64,000 nt of DNA from QHVT01 sp036389275. GTDB lineage: Bacteria > Acidobacteriota > Thermoanaerobaculia > Gp7-AA8. The notes under the pieces are model-generated. The model had not been told where the DNA came from. It did not search any database and saw only the letters and a program-made list of their open reading frames with translations. The stretch covers positions 1-64,000 of the forward strand of contig DASVQE010000073.1 in the NCBI GenBank assembly GCA_036389275.1, read 5' to 3'. Shown here one piece after another: positions 19,225 through 26,720 of this stretch; within the stretch, counting starts at the first letter, position 1; each line of letters begins with the position of its first letter. The translations under genes were made by a program, and so were the position numbers.

Positions 19225-20973
19225 ATGCGCTCACTTCTCGCGATCGCTCTTCTGGCCGCGCTCACCGCCGGCGCCGACGACACGTCCGATCTCCGTGCCG
19301 CGCGCGCGGTCTTCGAGAAAAACATCCAGGCCATTCGCGACCGCGATCGCGATGCGTACGTCAGCGTCTACCTCAACAGCGAGCGGCTGGTGCGGCTCGG
19401 TCCGGCCGGTTTCGTCACCGGCTACGAGTCGTTCGCGAAAGGCGCCGGCGCGGCGTGGCCGGACATGATCGAGGCGAGTGACATGCACCTCACGCCGCTG
19501 CGGGCCGGGCTCGTGTACGGGACGTATCGCTATCGCGTGCGTTACGGCGCCGAGGAGCACAGCGGAATCTCGGAGCGCCTCTTCGTCGAGACGCCGCAGG
19601 GCTGGCGCATCGCGTTGACCGGCGCGATCGACGCGCCCGCGGGAACGCCGCCGCCGCCGCGCGCGATCGCCGGCGCCACGCTGCTCGACGGCCGCGGCGG
19701 AGCGCCGACCGTCAATGCGAACGTCATCGTGCGCGACGGCAAGATCGAATGCGCAGGCGCGGCCGCGCAGTGTCCCGTGCCCGAGGGTGTGGACGTGTTC
19801 GATGCGCGCGGCATGTGGATCGTGCCGGGACTGATCGACGCACATGTGCACTTCAGTCAAACCGGATGGGCGGATGGACGTCCCGACTCCATCGACCTGC
19901 GCGCGACCTACCCGTACGAGCAGACCGTCGCCGACTTGAAAGCGCATCCGGAGCGCTTCGGACATTCGTATCTCTGCTCCGGCGTGACGAGCGTCTTCGA
20001 CGTCGGCGGATACGCCTGGACGCTGCGCCTCGCCGAGCGCTTCGCCAACGACAGCACGCTGCCGCGCGTCGCCGCCGCCGGACCGCTGCTCTCGACGCGC
20101 GATCACTGGCTGAACCTCCCGGCCGAGCGGCAGTTCATGCATCTCACCGACGAGGCGTCGGCGCGCGACGGCGTGCGCTACCTCGCCGCGCAAGGAGCGA
20201 AGGCGGTGAAGGTCTGGTACCTCGAGGACAACATCGCCGGCATCAATGCCGCGGGCGACGAGGCGGCGAAAGCGAAGCTGCCGCTGATCGTGCACGCCAC
20301 CGAGCTCGCGAAGGCGAAGGCCGCGCTTCGCGCCGGCGCGAAGCTGCTCGTGCATAGCGTGTGGGACGCGCCGGTCGACGATGAATTCATCGCGCTGATG
20401 AAACAGAACGGCGCGATCCTTTCGCCGACGCTCACCGTCGCCCGCGGCTACGTGCGCATGTTCCAGTCGGCGGCGAGCCACGCCGCGCCGGCCATCGACG
20501 ATCCGAACCGCTGCGTCGACGAGGCCACGCGCAAGAAGGTCCTCTCGACCGCGAACGTATCGTCGCCCGCGACCGCCGATCAGGTGCAGCAGCGCGACGT
20601 GCGCACGGCGGGCATCGAGCGCGTCGCCGCGGCGAATCTGGCCAGGCTCGTCGCGGCCGGGATTCGCATCGCCACCGGCACCGACGCCGGCAATCCGCTC
20701 ACGCTGCACGGCGTATCGATGTACGCAGAGATGGAAGCGATGCAGGCCGCCGGCATGACGCCGATGCAGGTGCTCGTGTCGTCGACATCGGTGGCCGCGC
20801 GCGCGGCCGGAGTCGCGGACGTCACCGGCACGATCGAGAACGGGAAAGCGGCCGACCTGGTGCTCGTCGGCGCGAATCCGGCCGAGAACATCGCCAACCT
20901 GCGGCGCATCAAGCAGGTGATGCGGGACGGCGTGCTGCGATCGCTCGAGGACGTCAGCGCGATGGCGCGCTGA
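19225..20973 (+). CDS. Exported amidohydrolase with N-terminal NTF2-like domain
   Basis: 582 residues. Signal peptide (1-18), then an NTF2/DUF4440-like domain (about 20-145, with DRDRDAYVSVYLNSERLV), then a metal-dependent amidohydrolase: VPGLIDAHVHFS (HxH), KVWYLEDN (metal Lys position), LIVHATEL, LVHSVWDAP and ATGTDAGNP (catalytic Asp). The hydrolase half resembles imidazolonepropionase-like/prolidase-related enzymes often annotated as Xaa-Pro dipeptidases. The NTF2 fusion is uncommon and may bind substrate. Long open-frame sequence before 19225 is the shadow of the glycosyltransferase gene. The last 20 bp overlap the convergent gene. Confidence 0.85.
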   Translation: MRSLLAIALLAALTAGADDTSDLRAARAVFEKNIQAIRDRDRDAYVSVYLNSERLVRLGPAGFVTGYESFAKGAGAAWPDMIEASDMHLTPLRAGLVYGTYRYRVRYGAEEHSGISERLFVETPQGWRIALTGAIDAPAGTPPPPRAIAGATLLDGRGGAPTVNANVIVRDGKIECAGAAAQCPVPEGVDVFDARGMWIVPGLIDAHVHFSQTGWADGRPDSIDLRATYPYEQTVADLKAHPERFGHSYLCSGVTSVFDVGGYAWTLRLAERFANDSTLPRVAAAGPLLSTRDHWLNLPAERQFMHLTDEASARDGVRYLAAQGAKAVKVWYLEDNIAGINAAGDEAAKAKLPLIVHATELAKAKAALRAGAKLLVHSVWDAPVDDEFIALMKQNGAILSPTLTVARGYVRMFQSAASHAAPAIDDPNRCVDEATRKKVLSTANVSSPATADQVQQRDVRTAGIERVAAANLARLVAAGIRIATGTDAGNPLTLHGVSMYAEMEAMQAAGMTPMQVLVSSTSVAARAAGVADVTGTIENGKAADLVLVGANPAENIANLRRIKQVMRDGVLRSLEDVSAMAR

Positions 20974-21478
20974 GCTGATTCATCCGCTTCTTCAATGCAT
21001 CGACCGAGCGGTCGTCGAGCGCCACGTGCACGGCGCTCCAGCTCTTGCCGCGCTTCTCGAGCAGCCCGGCGGCGATGGGAAGATCGAAGCGGCGCGGTCC
21101 GGCGCTGGCCGGATTGAAGTAGACGACGCCGCCGAGCCGCTCGTGATGCGGCAGATGGCTGTGGCCGAAGATCACGTAGTCGGCCGGCTCGCGCTGCAGC
21201 GACTCGACCACGCGCGCGGCCGGACTGCGCGGCCGCGGCAGGATGTGGGTGAGGAGAATGCGCAACTCGCCGAGGCGGACGCGCACGATGTCTTCGCCCG
21301 TGGAGCGATCGTTGTTGCCGTCGACGTAGGTGAGCGGCGCGAGCGCGCGCAAGGCCTCGAGCACGTGCGCGCCTCCGACGTCGCCGGCGTGCACGATGGC
21401 GTCGACGTTCGCGAAGAGCTCCGCGATCCGCGGATGGACGCGGCCGTGTGTGTCCGCGATGATGCCGATTCGCCGCAT
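20954..21478 (-). CDS. YfcE-type metallophosphoesterase
   Basis: 174 residues from the ATG at 21478. Motifs in order: IGIIADTHGRVHP, VDAIVHAGDVGG, VDGNNDRSTG, LLTHILP and VIFGHSHLPHHER, the two-metal site of the YfcE/MJ0936 phosphodiesterase family. A minimal domain without additions; cytoplasmic. AAAAGGATTGTC before the ATG supplies a ribosome site. It overlaps the convergent amidohydrolase gene by 20 bp. Substrate not predictable. Confidence 0.85.
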   Translation of the reverse strand: MRRIGIIADTHGRVHPRIAELFANVDAIVHAGDVGGAHVLEALRALAPLTYVDGNNDRSTGEDIVRVRLGELRILLTHILPRPRSPAARVVESLQREPADYVIFGHSHLPHHERLGGVVYFNPASAGPRRFDLPIAAGLLEKRGKSWSAVHVALDDRSVDALKKRMNQLSAPSR

Positions 21479-21525
21479 GACAATCCTTTTCGTCTGGCGC
21501 AAAATCCGCACGAGATCGCTCATCC

Positions 21526-21801
21526 ATGGCCGACCGTACCGAGCAGTCGCGCGCCGACTTCGAGTACCTGAGCAATGAGTATGCGCAGGCGCTGCAAGCG
21601 TTGGCGGCCATCGAGAAACAGGCCGCCACACTGCTCCTCATGGGCTACACCGACGACCTCCGCACGTTCATCGAGCAGTTCCTGGAGATGGCCATGCACG
21701 CCCGCGACCTCGCCGAGCAAAAAGGCGAAGCGAACTTTGCGGAGTGGTTCGACGAGCTGGTGACGAAGGCGGAAGCGTTGCGCGGCGGCGTGGCGAAGTA
21801 G
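21526..21801 (+). CDS. Small conserved-looking helical protein of unknown function
   Basis: 91 residues, predicted all-helical and acidic, with heptad-like stretches (YLSNEYAQALQALAAIEKQA; FLEMAMHARDLAEQK) that suggest a coiled coil or helical hairpin. Codon use matches its neighbours, with strong GC third positions, which supports coding. No signal peptide or known motif was recognised. It precedes the M20 peptidase gene by 19 nt, though that gene has its own -10 element. Confidence 0.65.
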   Translation: MADRTEQSRADFEYLSNEYAQALQALAAIEKQAATLLLMGYTDDLRTFIEQFLEMAMHARDLAEQKGEANFAEWFDELVTKAEALRGGVAK

Positions 21802-21807
21802 CCCAAT

Positions 21808-21813
21808 TACAAT
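21808..21813 (+). promoter_or_regulatory. -10 element TACAAT, leaderless spacing
   Basis: TACAAT ends 7 nt before the ATG at 21821. No -35 with normal spacing is seen, and no ribosome site lies between it and the start codon. Confidence 0.45.
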
Positions 21814-21820
21814 CTCGCGC

Positions 21821-23125
21821 ATGTCCCGACTGATCGCCATTGCCATCCTCCTGGAGGTCTCCATGTCTGCTTCCGCCGCGGTGCCGGCGCTCGACCGTCG
21901 CATCGATGAGGCGGCGGCGCGGGTCGAGGAAAAAGTCATCGCCTGCCGGCGCGACATCCACCAGCATCCCGAGCTCGGCAATCGCGAGACGCGCACCGCT
22001 GCGCTCGTGGCCGAGCGGCTGCGCGCCCTCGGCATCGACGTGCAGACCGGCGTCGCACACACCGGCGTCATCGGCCTCTTGCGCGGCGGCAAGCCGGGAC
22101 GCGTGGTCGCGCTGCGCGCCGACATGGACGCGCTGCCGGTCACCGAGCAGGTCGATCTGCCGTTCGCGTCCAAAGTGCGCACGACCTACAACGGCCAGGA
22201 AGTGGGCGTGATGCACGCCTGCGGGCACGACGCCCACGTGGCCATCCTCCTCGGCGTGGCCGAAGTGCTGGCCGGCATCCGCGAGGAGATCCCCGGCACC
22301 GTGAAGTTCCTCTTCCAGCCTGCCGAAGAAGGTGCGCCGGAAGGTGAGGAAGGCGGCGCGGGACTGATGGTGAAGGAAGGCGCGCTGGAGAATCCGCACG
22401 TCGACGCGATCTACGGACTGCACGTCACCTCGCGCTTTCCGGTCGGCGAGATCGCCTACCGCCCCGAAGGGATGATGGCGGCGGTCGACTCATTCAAGAT
22501 CGTCGTGCACGGCAAACAAACTCACGGCGCGTATCCGTGGCTCGGCGTCGATCCGATCGTGGTGGCCTCGCAGATCGTGCTCGCGCTGCAGACGATCCCA
22601 AGCCGGCAGCTCGACGTCACCGTCGCGCCGTCGATCGTCACCGTCGGCGCGATCAAAGGCGGCGTGCGCAACAACATCATTCCCGATTCAGTGGAGATGC
22701 TCGGCACGATCCGCTCGCTCGACGCGAAGATGCGCGACGAGCTGCACGCGCGCATCCGCCGCACCGCCGAGCAGATCGCCACCAGCGGCGGCGCGACCGC
22801 CGACGTGACGATCACCGCCGGCTATCCGATCACCTACAACGATCCCGCGCTCACCGAGCAGAGCGCGCCGACGCTGCGCCGCAGCGGCGCGCAGAGCGTG
22901 CGCGTAGTGAACGCCGTCCTCGGCGCCGAGGACTTTTCCTTCTTCCAGCAGAAAGTGCCCGGCCTCTTCTTCTGGCTCGGCACGCGCCCGCCCGATCAGA
23001 CCGCCGAACAGGCAGCGTCGAATCACTCGCCGCTCTTCTACGTCGACGAGCGCGGCCTGCTCCTCGGCGTGCGCGCGCTGTCGCATTTGGCAGTGGACTA
23101 TCTCAGCGCGCCACGTGCGCATTGA
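21821..23125 (+). CDS. Exported M20-family amidohydrolase (N-acyl amino acid hydrolase type)
   Basis: 434 residues. Signal peptide (to about residue 20). M20D motifs: RRDIHQHPELGNRETRT, LRADMDALPVTEQ, GVMHACGHDAHVA (metal ligands), FQPAEEGAPEGEEGG (catalytic Glu pair), the lid domain with KQTHGAYPW, and GAEDFSFF near the end. The family cleaves N-acyl, hippurate-like or IAA-amino-acid amides. The signal peptide argues against a cytoplasmic DapE role in lysine synthesis. Its last 23 bp overlap the convergent hydrolase gene. Confidence 0.9.
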   Translation: MSRLIAIAILLEVSMSASAAVPALDRRIDEAAARVEEKVIACRRDIHQHPELGNRETRTAALVAERLRALGIDVQTGVAHTGVIGLLRGGKPGRVVALRADMDALPVTEQVDLPFASKVRTTYNGQEVGVMHACGHDAHVAILLGVAEVLAGIREEIPGTVKFLFQPAEEGAPEGEEGGAGLMVKEGALENPHVDAIYGLHVTSRFPVGEIAYRPEGMMAAVDSFKIVVHGKQTHGAYPWLGVDPIVVASQIVLALQTIPSRQLDVTVAPSIVTVGAIKGGVRNNIIPDSVEMLGTIRSLDAKMRDELHARIRRTAEQIATSGGATADVTITAGYPITYNDPALTEQSAPTLRRSGAQSVRVVNAVLGAEDFSFFQQKVPGLFFWLGTRPPDQTAEQAASNHSPLFYVDERGLLLGVRALSHLAVDYLSAPRAH

Positions 23126-24602
23126 TCCAGGTGCGGATCGTCTCAAAGTACCCCGGCACGTAGCGCTTCAGGCGCGGGAGCTCCGACTCATAGCCGGTCA
23201 CCGCTTCGAAGCCTTCGTGATTGCCGTCGGGAAAGAGCTTGATCGTGTAGTCGCGATTGCCGGCGGCTTTCAATAGCGCGTCGAGGCGGCCGACGTTGCT
23301 CGACGCGTACACCTCGCGATCCTTGCCGTGATAGATCGCCAGCACCGGAATGGTGACGCGGCGCCAGAGCGCGGTCGGATCGACGTCGACATTCATCATC
23401 AGCCAGTCGATGGCGCCACCGCCGCGATTGGCGTAGACGCTGACGAACTCGAACCACCTCGCATCCTTGATCCTGGCGATGGCGCGATCGACCGGGGCCC
23501 AGTCGCCGCTGCGCGCGGCATCGCGCTGCAGCAGGAGCAGCTCGCGATTCGCGGCGAGCGCCTGCGCGATCTCGGCCTCACTGAACGTGCCTCTCGCGCG
23601 CAGCTCTGTCTCCGTTTCGTGCTGCAGGTTTTCGAGCATCGGCAGCGTCTCGCCCGAGGAGATCATCAGGAACTTGACGCGCGGCGAGACGGAGGCGGCG
23701 ATCACATTCACCCAGCCGGCCTGACTGCCGCCGGCGAGGCCGACGTGCTCGCGGTCGATGTCGGCGCGCACGGCGAGCAAATCGACCGCGGCGACGGCGT
23801 CGAACGCGAGATCGTTCATCGACGCGCGCCGCCAGTCTCCCGTCGACGTGCCGGTGCCGCGCTTGTCGTACGTCAGCATGGCCACGCCGTCGTACGCGCT
23901 CGCCTCCGCGACCTGCACGTTGCGCGGCGACGGCCCGCCGCCGTGCGTGCGCACGACCGCGGGAAACGGACCTTTGCCATTCGGCAGCACCAGCGTCCCG
24001 GCCAGAGTGATGTCGTTGTTCTTGAACGTGACTTCTTCCATGCGCAGCCGCACGCGCCGCGCCGCGCGACCGTCGATCGCGACCGCGGCGATGGCACCGC
24101 TCGCATCACGATCGAAGAGATAGTGCGACTCGACCGGCAGCGGCAGGCCGAGGGACGGCCCGGCGAAGAACGCATCGCGCGACGTCCGGAACAGTTGCCG
24201 CACCTGGCCGCTCTGCCGATCGAGCATCGACAGGCCGAAGGGACCGTTGCTGATGATGACGATGTGGCCGGGCGCCACCTCGTAGATGCCGCCGTACTCC
24301 GCGACGTCATCGGTCGCGATCGTCGCCACCGCCGCGAACGGCTTGCCGGCCACCGTGCCGCTCATTGCGTCGCCGCGCACCTGCGCGACCACCTCGCCGC
24401 CCGCGAACGTGAAGCGCAGCGAGCTCGCATCGCGCTGCACGTTTGCGATCGGCACCGGCCGCGGCGAGCCGATCGTGCCGGCGGCGAGGTCGAGGGTCAG
24501 CGGCGCGTCGGGCTGCGCGTGCAAGACGCCGGACCAGCGGCTCTGCTGCGCGGCAGCGTACGAGGTGAAGGCGAGCGCGGCGACAAGGGCGAAACGGCGC
24601 AT
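23103..24602 (-). CDS. Exported alpha/beta hydrolase (acyl-peptidase/esterase-like)
   Basis: 499 residues: signal peptide (to about residue 19), an N-terminal beta-rich region of about 170 residues, then an alpha/beta hydrolase: VVRTHGGGPSPRN (oxyanion), LTYDKRGTGTSTGDWR, nucleophile elbow GGSQAGW, and PDGNHEGFE with the catalytic His. It resembles secreted serine aminopeptidase or acyl-CoA-thioesterase-type hydrolases of environmental bacteria; substrate unknown. GGAGGATC precedes the ATG. The 3' end overlaps the convergent M20 gene by 23 bp. Confidence 0.83.
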   Translation of the reverse strand: MRRFALVAALAFTSYAAAQQSRWSGVLHAQPDAPLTLDLAAGTIGSPRPVPIANVQRDASSLRFTFAGGEVVAQVRGDAMSGTVAGKPFAAVATIATDDVAEYGGIYEVAPGHIVIISNGPFGLSMLDRQSGQVRQLFRTSRDAFFAGPSLGLPLPVESHYLFDRDASGAIAAVAIDGRAARRVRLRMEEVTFKNNDITLAGTLVLPNGKGPFPAVVRTHGGGPSPRNVQVAEASAYDGVAMLTYDKRGTGTSTGDWRRASMNDLAFDAVAAVDLLAVRADIDREHVGLAGGSQAGWVNVIAASVSPRVKFLMISSGETLPMLENLQHETETELRARGTFSEAEIAQALAANRELLLLQRDAARSGDWAPVDRAIARIKDARWFEFVSVYANRGGGAIDWLMMNVDVDPTALWRRVTIPVLAIYHGKDREVYASSNVGRLDALLKAAGNRDYTIKLFPDGNHEGFEAVTGYESELPRLKRYVPGYFETIRTWINAHVAR

Positions 24603-24650
24603 CCCGATGATCCTCCGTACCGGTTAGTACGAAGCTCATCGTACAGTGTT

Positions 24651-25469
24651 TCAGCGCGGCATCATCTGCTTCAGCCGCGTAAAGTAATCCGCGCCGGAGA
24701 GCCACTGGCCGCCGTCGATGACGAAGTTTTCGCCGGTGACGTAGCCGGCGTAGTCGGACAGCAGGTACGACGCGGCGTGCGCGACCTCTTCGAGCTGGGC
24801 GAAGCGGCGCAGCGGGATGGTCTTGCGGATTCCTTCGACGATCATCGGATCGGGGAAGAGGCGCTGCGCGGCGCCCGGCGTATCGACCGGTCCCGGCGCG
24901 ATGGCGTTCACGCGGATCTTGTGGCGCGCCCATTCGACGGCGAGCGTGCGCGTCATCGCCAGCACGCCTGCTTTCGCCGCGGCTGAATGCACGACGCCGG
25001 CGCCGCCGGTCCAGGCGTAGTTCGCGATGACGTTCAGCATTGCGCCGCCGTTCTGTTTGGCGATCATCCGTTTGCCGACCGCGCTCGAGCAGTAGAACGA
25101 GCCGTTGAGCACGATGCCGATCACCGAGTTCCAGCCGTTGGTCGAGAGCTGATCGGCCTGCACGATGAAGTTGCCGGCGGCGTTGTTGACGAGAAAGTCG
25201 ATGCGGCCGTGGTCGCTCTCGACTTTCGCCGCGAACGCTTCCACCGCCTCCGCATCGCGCACGTCGAGCACGTGCAGGTGCGCGGCATCGGCGCGGCCGG
25301 TCTCGCCGCGGATCTGCTCGACCGCCTTGGCGAGATTCTCTTCTTTGCGGCTGGCCAGCACGACCGTGCCGCCGAGGCGGGCGACCTCGCGGGCGATGGC
25401 ATTGCCGATTCCGGTGGCACCGCCGGTGACGATGCCGACCCGACCCTCGAACGTTTTCTCTGGAAGCAC
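24651..25469 (-). CDS. SDR oxidoreductase of the 2,4-dienoyl-CoA reductase type
   Basis: 272 residues from GTG 25469. Rossmann motif GIVTGGATGIG, then NNAAGNF, and an active-site segment VVHSAAAKAGVLAMTR. The usual Tyr of YxxxK is Ser, exactly as in the dienoyl-CoA reductase (DECR) branch, which uses a different Tyr with the same Lys. The family reduces 2,4-dienoyl-CoA with NADPH in oxidation of unsaturated fatty acids. A TATGAT hexamer 6 nt upstream of the GTG suggests a leaderless transcript, divergent from the CusF-like gene. Confidence 0.82.
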   Translation of the reverse strand: MLPEKTFEGRVGIVTGGATGIGNAIAREVARLGGTVVLASRKEENLAKAVEQIRGETGRADAAHLHVLDVRDAEAVEAFAAKVESDHGRIDFLVNNAAGNFIVQADQLSTNGWNSVIGIVLNGSFYCSSAVGKRMIAKQNGGAMLNVIANYAWTGGAGVVHSAAAKAGVLAMTRTLAVEWARHKIRVNAIAPGPVDTPGAAQRLFPDPMIVEGIRKTIPLRRFAQLEEVAHAASYLLSDYAGYVTGENFVIDGGQWLSGADYFTRLKQMMPR

Positions 25470-25475
25470 GGCCGG

Positions 25476-25483
25476 ATCATAAT
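25476..25483. promoter_or_regulatory. Overlapping divergent -10 elements
   Basis: The octamer ATCATAAT reads CATAAT on the plus strand, 9 nt before the ATG at 25493, and together with 25476-25481 reads TATGAT on the minus strand, 6 nt before the GTG at 25469. Two divergent promoters appear to share the same bases. Confidence 0.4.
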
Positions 25484-25492
25484 TCGCGCCGC

Positions 25493-25807
25493 ATGAAAAA
25501 GGCAGCGGCGTTTCTCATCGTCCTGGTTTGGCTCGCGTCCTGCTCCGGAGAGAAGCCGAAGCCGCTGAGCGAGCCGGGCGAGAAGCTGTACGCGGTGCGC
25601 GGCACGGTCGTGTCCCGCGACGCCGCCCAAAACAGCGTGAAGCTCGACCACGACGCCATCCCCGGCTTCATGGAAGCGATGACGATGGACTACAACGTGC
25701 GCGGCGCCGACGTGGCCTCGCTGCCGGCCGACAAGAGCCGCATCGAGGCGAAGCTGCACGTGACCGATCGCTCGTACTGGATCACGGACGTGAAACGGCT
25801 CCCATGA
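25493..25807 (+). CDS. CusF-like copper-binding lipoprotein
   Basis: 104 residues with a lipoprotein signal (MKKAAAFLIVLVWLASCSG, lipobox LASC). The mature part is a small beta-barrel domain with GTVVSRDAAQNSVKLDHDAI and GFMEAMTMDYNV, the MxM copper ligand region of CusF. Family members carry Cu(I)/Ag(I) in the periplasm or accompany SCO-type proteins. It ends in an ATGA overlap with the PilZ gene. No CusABC or SCO gene is nearby, so its partner is unknown. Confidence 0.82.
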   Translation: MKKAAAFLIVLVWLASCSGEKPKPLSEPGEKLYAVRGTVVSRDAAQNSVKLDHDAIPGFMEAMTMDYNVRGADVASLPADKSRIEAKLHVTDRSYWITDVKRLP

Positions 25808-26403
25808 CGAGCTACGCGAGCGAGCGGCGGCAGTACGAGCGGTTGCATCTGACCGAGCCGCTCGATGCCTGGTTCGGCGACTATCTGGTGCGGCTGATCG
25901 ACGTCAGCACGGACGGTGCGCTGATCGAATCGGAAGACGACATCGCCGTCGGCTCGCGCGGACTGTTGCGATTTTTCTGGGACGGCGAAGACATCGAGCT
26001 GGTGGCGGAGATCGCCCGCGCGAACGAGATCCGCTCCGGCGTGCAGTTCGTCGAAGAGTGTCCGTCGCTGCGCGCGCTGATCGCGCGCTCGTCCGAGGCG
26101 GTCTCGCGCGCGATCGAGGCGAACGCGCGCGGCGAGCGCGCCGACAATCTGCTCGCCGACGAGACGCTCACCGCCGCCTGGAGCGTGCAGGGCTCCGGGT
26201 TCGTGATCTGGACGTACCGCGATGGCGCCTGGAAAGCGCGCCGCTCGCTGCTCGCCGATCAGCCGGAGGACGGCTTCACCGTTTCCGCCTCCGAGCCGGA
26301 CGAACAGGTCGAGCTCCTCTGCCGCACGTACGAGCTGGGCGACGGGGAAACGCGGCGGATGACGCAGTTGCTGGCGGCGATGAGCGTGGGCGACGGCAAC
26401 TAA
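25804..26403 (+). CDS. PilZ-domain protein
   Basis: 199 residues. The N-terminal domain has ERRQYERLHL (RxxxR motif) and IDVSTDGALIES (D/NxSxxG), the two c-di-GMP-binding signatures of PilZ. The C-terminal 110 residues, with AAWSVQGSGFVIWTYRDGAW, form an unrecognised domain. It is translationally coupled (ATGA) to the CusF-like gene. It probably responds to c-di-GMP; the output is unknown. Its last 37 codons are duplicated downstream at 26501-26611. Confidence 0.78.
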   Translation: MTSYASERRQYERLHLTEPLDAWFGDYLVRLIDVSTDGALIESEDDIAVGSRGLLRFFWDGEDIELVAEIARANEIRSGVQFVEECPSLRALIARSSEAVSRAIEANARGERADNLLADETLTAAWSVQGSGFVIWTYRDGAWKARRSLLADQPEDGFTVSASEPDEQVELLCRTYELGDGETRRMTQLLAAMSVGDGN

Positions 26404-26712
26404 CACTGTGTCATCCCGAGCGTGAGCGAGGGACCTGGGCGGGTGGCGGTTCGACGCGCGTGCCTGCCGCGCCGCCCGCCCAGGTCCCTCGCTACGCTCG
26501 GAGCCCGACGAACAGGTCGAGCTCCTCTGCCGCACGTACGAGCTGGGCGACGAGGAAACGCGGCGGATGACGCAGTTGCTGGCGGCGATCAGCGTGGGCG
26601 ACGGCAACTAACACTGTGTCATCCCGAGCGTGAGCGAGGGACCTGGGGCTCGGGTGGCGCTTCGACGCGCGTGCCTGCCGCGCCGCCCGCCCAGGTCCCT
26701 CGCTACGCTCGG
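26293..26712. repeat. Tandem duplication of gene tail plus intergenic palindrome
   Basis: Unit 1 (26293-26500, 208 bp) runs from codon 164 of the PilZ gene through its stop codon and most of a palindromic intergenic element. Unit 2 (26501-26712) repeats it with a 4-bp insertion and a handful of substitutions (including GGG to GAG and ATG to ATC). High identity means a recent event. The junction falls in CGCTCGGAGCC, where the palindrome end and the gene sequence share bases. Confidence 0.9.
26501..26611 (+). pseudogene. Duplicated 3' fragment of the PilZ gene
   Basis: The fragment encodes the last 36 residues of the PilZ protein (EPDEQVELLCRTYELGD, then EETRR, and AAISVGDGN before the stop) with two amino-acid changes relative to the parent. 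It has no start codon or ribosome site in frame and is a by-product of the tandem duplication. Confidence 0.8.
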
Positions 26713-26720
26713 GATGACAC
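26616..26720. repeat. Palindromic intergenic element (GTCATCCCGAGCG type)
   Basis: The arms TGTCATCCCGAGCG...GAGGGACCTGGG and CCCAGGTCCCTCGC...CGGGATGACAC form a long hairpin between the convergent PilZ and moeA genes. A second copy at 26408-26500 lacks the outer GATGACAC because of the duplication. Elements beginning GTCATCC-GAGCG are common between genes in Acidobacteria and similar environmental genomes (from memory). Confidence 0.8.

Noticed and set aside
21821..23125. DapE missing from the DAP operon
   Set aside because: The protein is M20-type but has a signal peptide and the acyl-amino-acid hydrolase pattern, so a cytoplasmic DapE role is unlikely.
24651..25469. Inactive SDR because the YxxxK Tyr is missing
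   Set aside because: The dienoyl-CoA reductase branch naturally has Ser/Ala there and uses another Tyr with the same Lys.
26501..26611. A second functional PilZ gene
   Set aside because: Only the last 36 codons are duplicated, without start codon or PilZ motifs.
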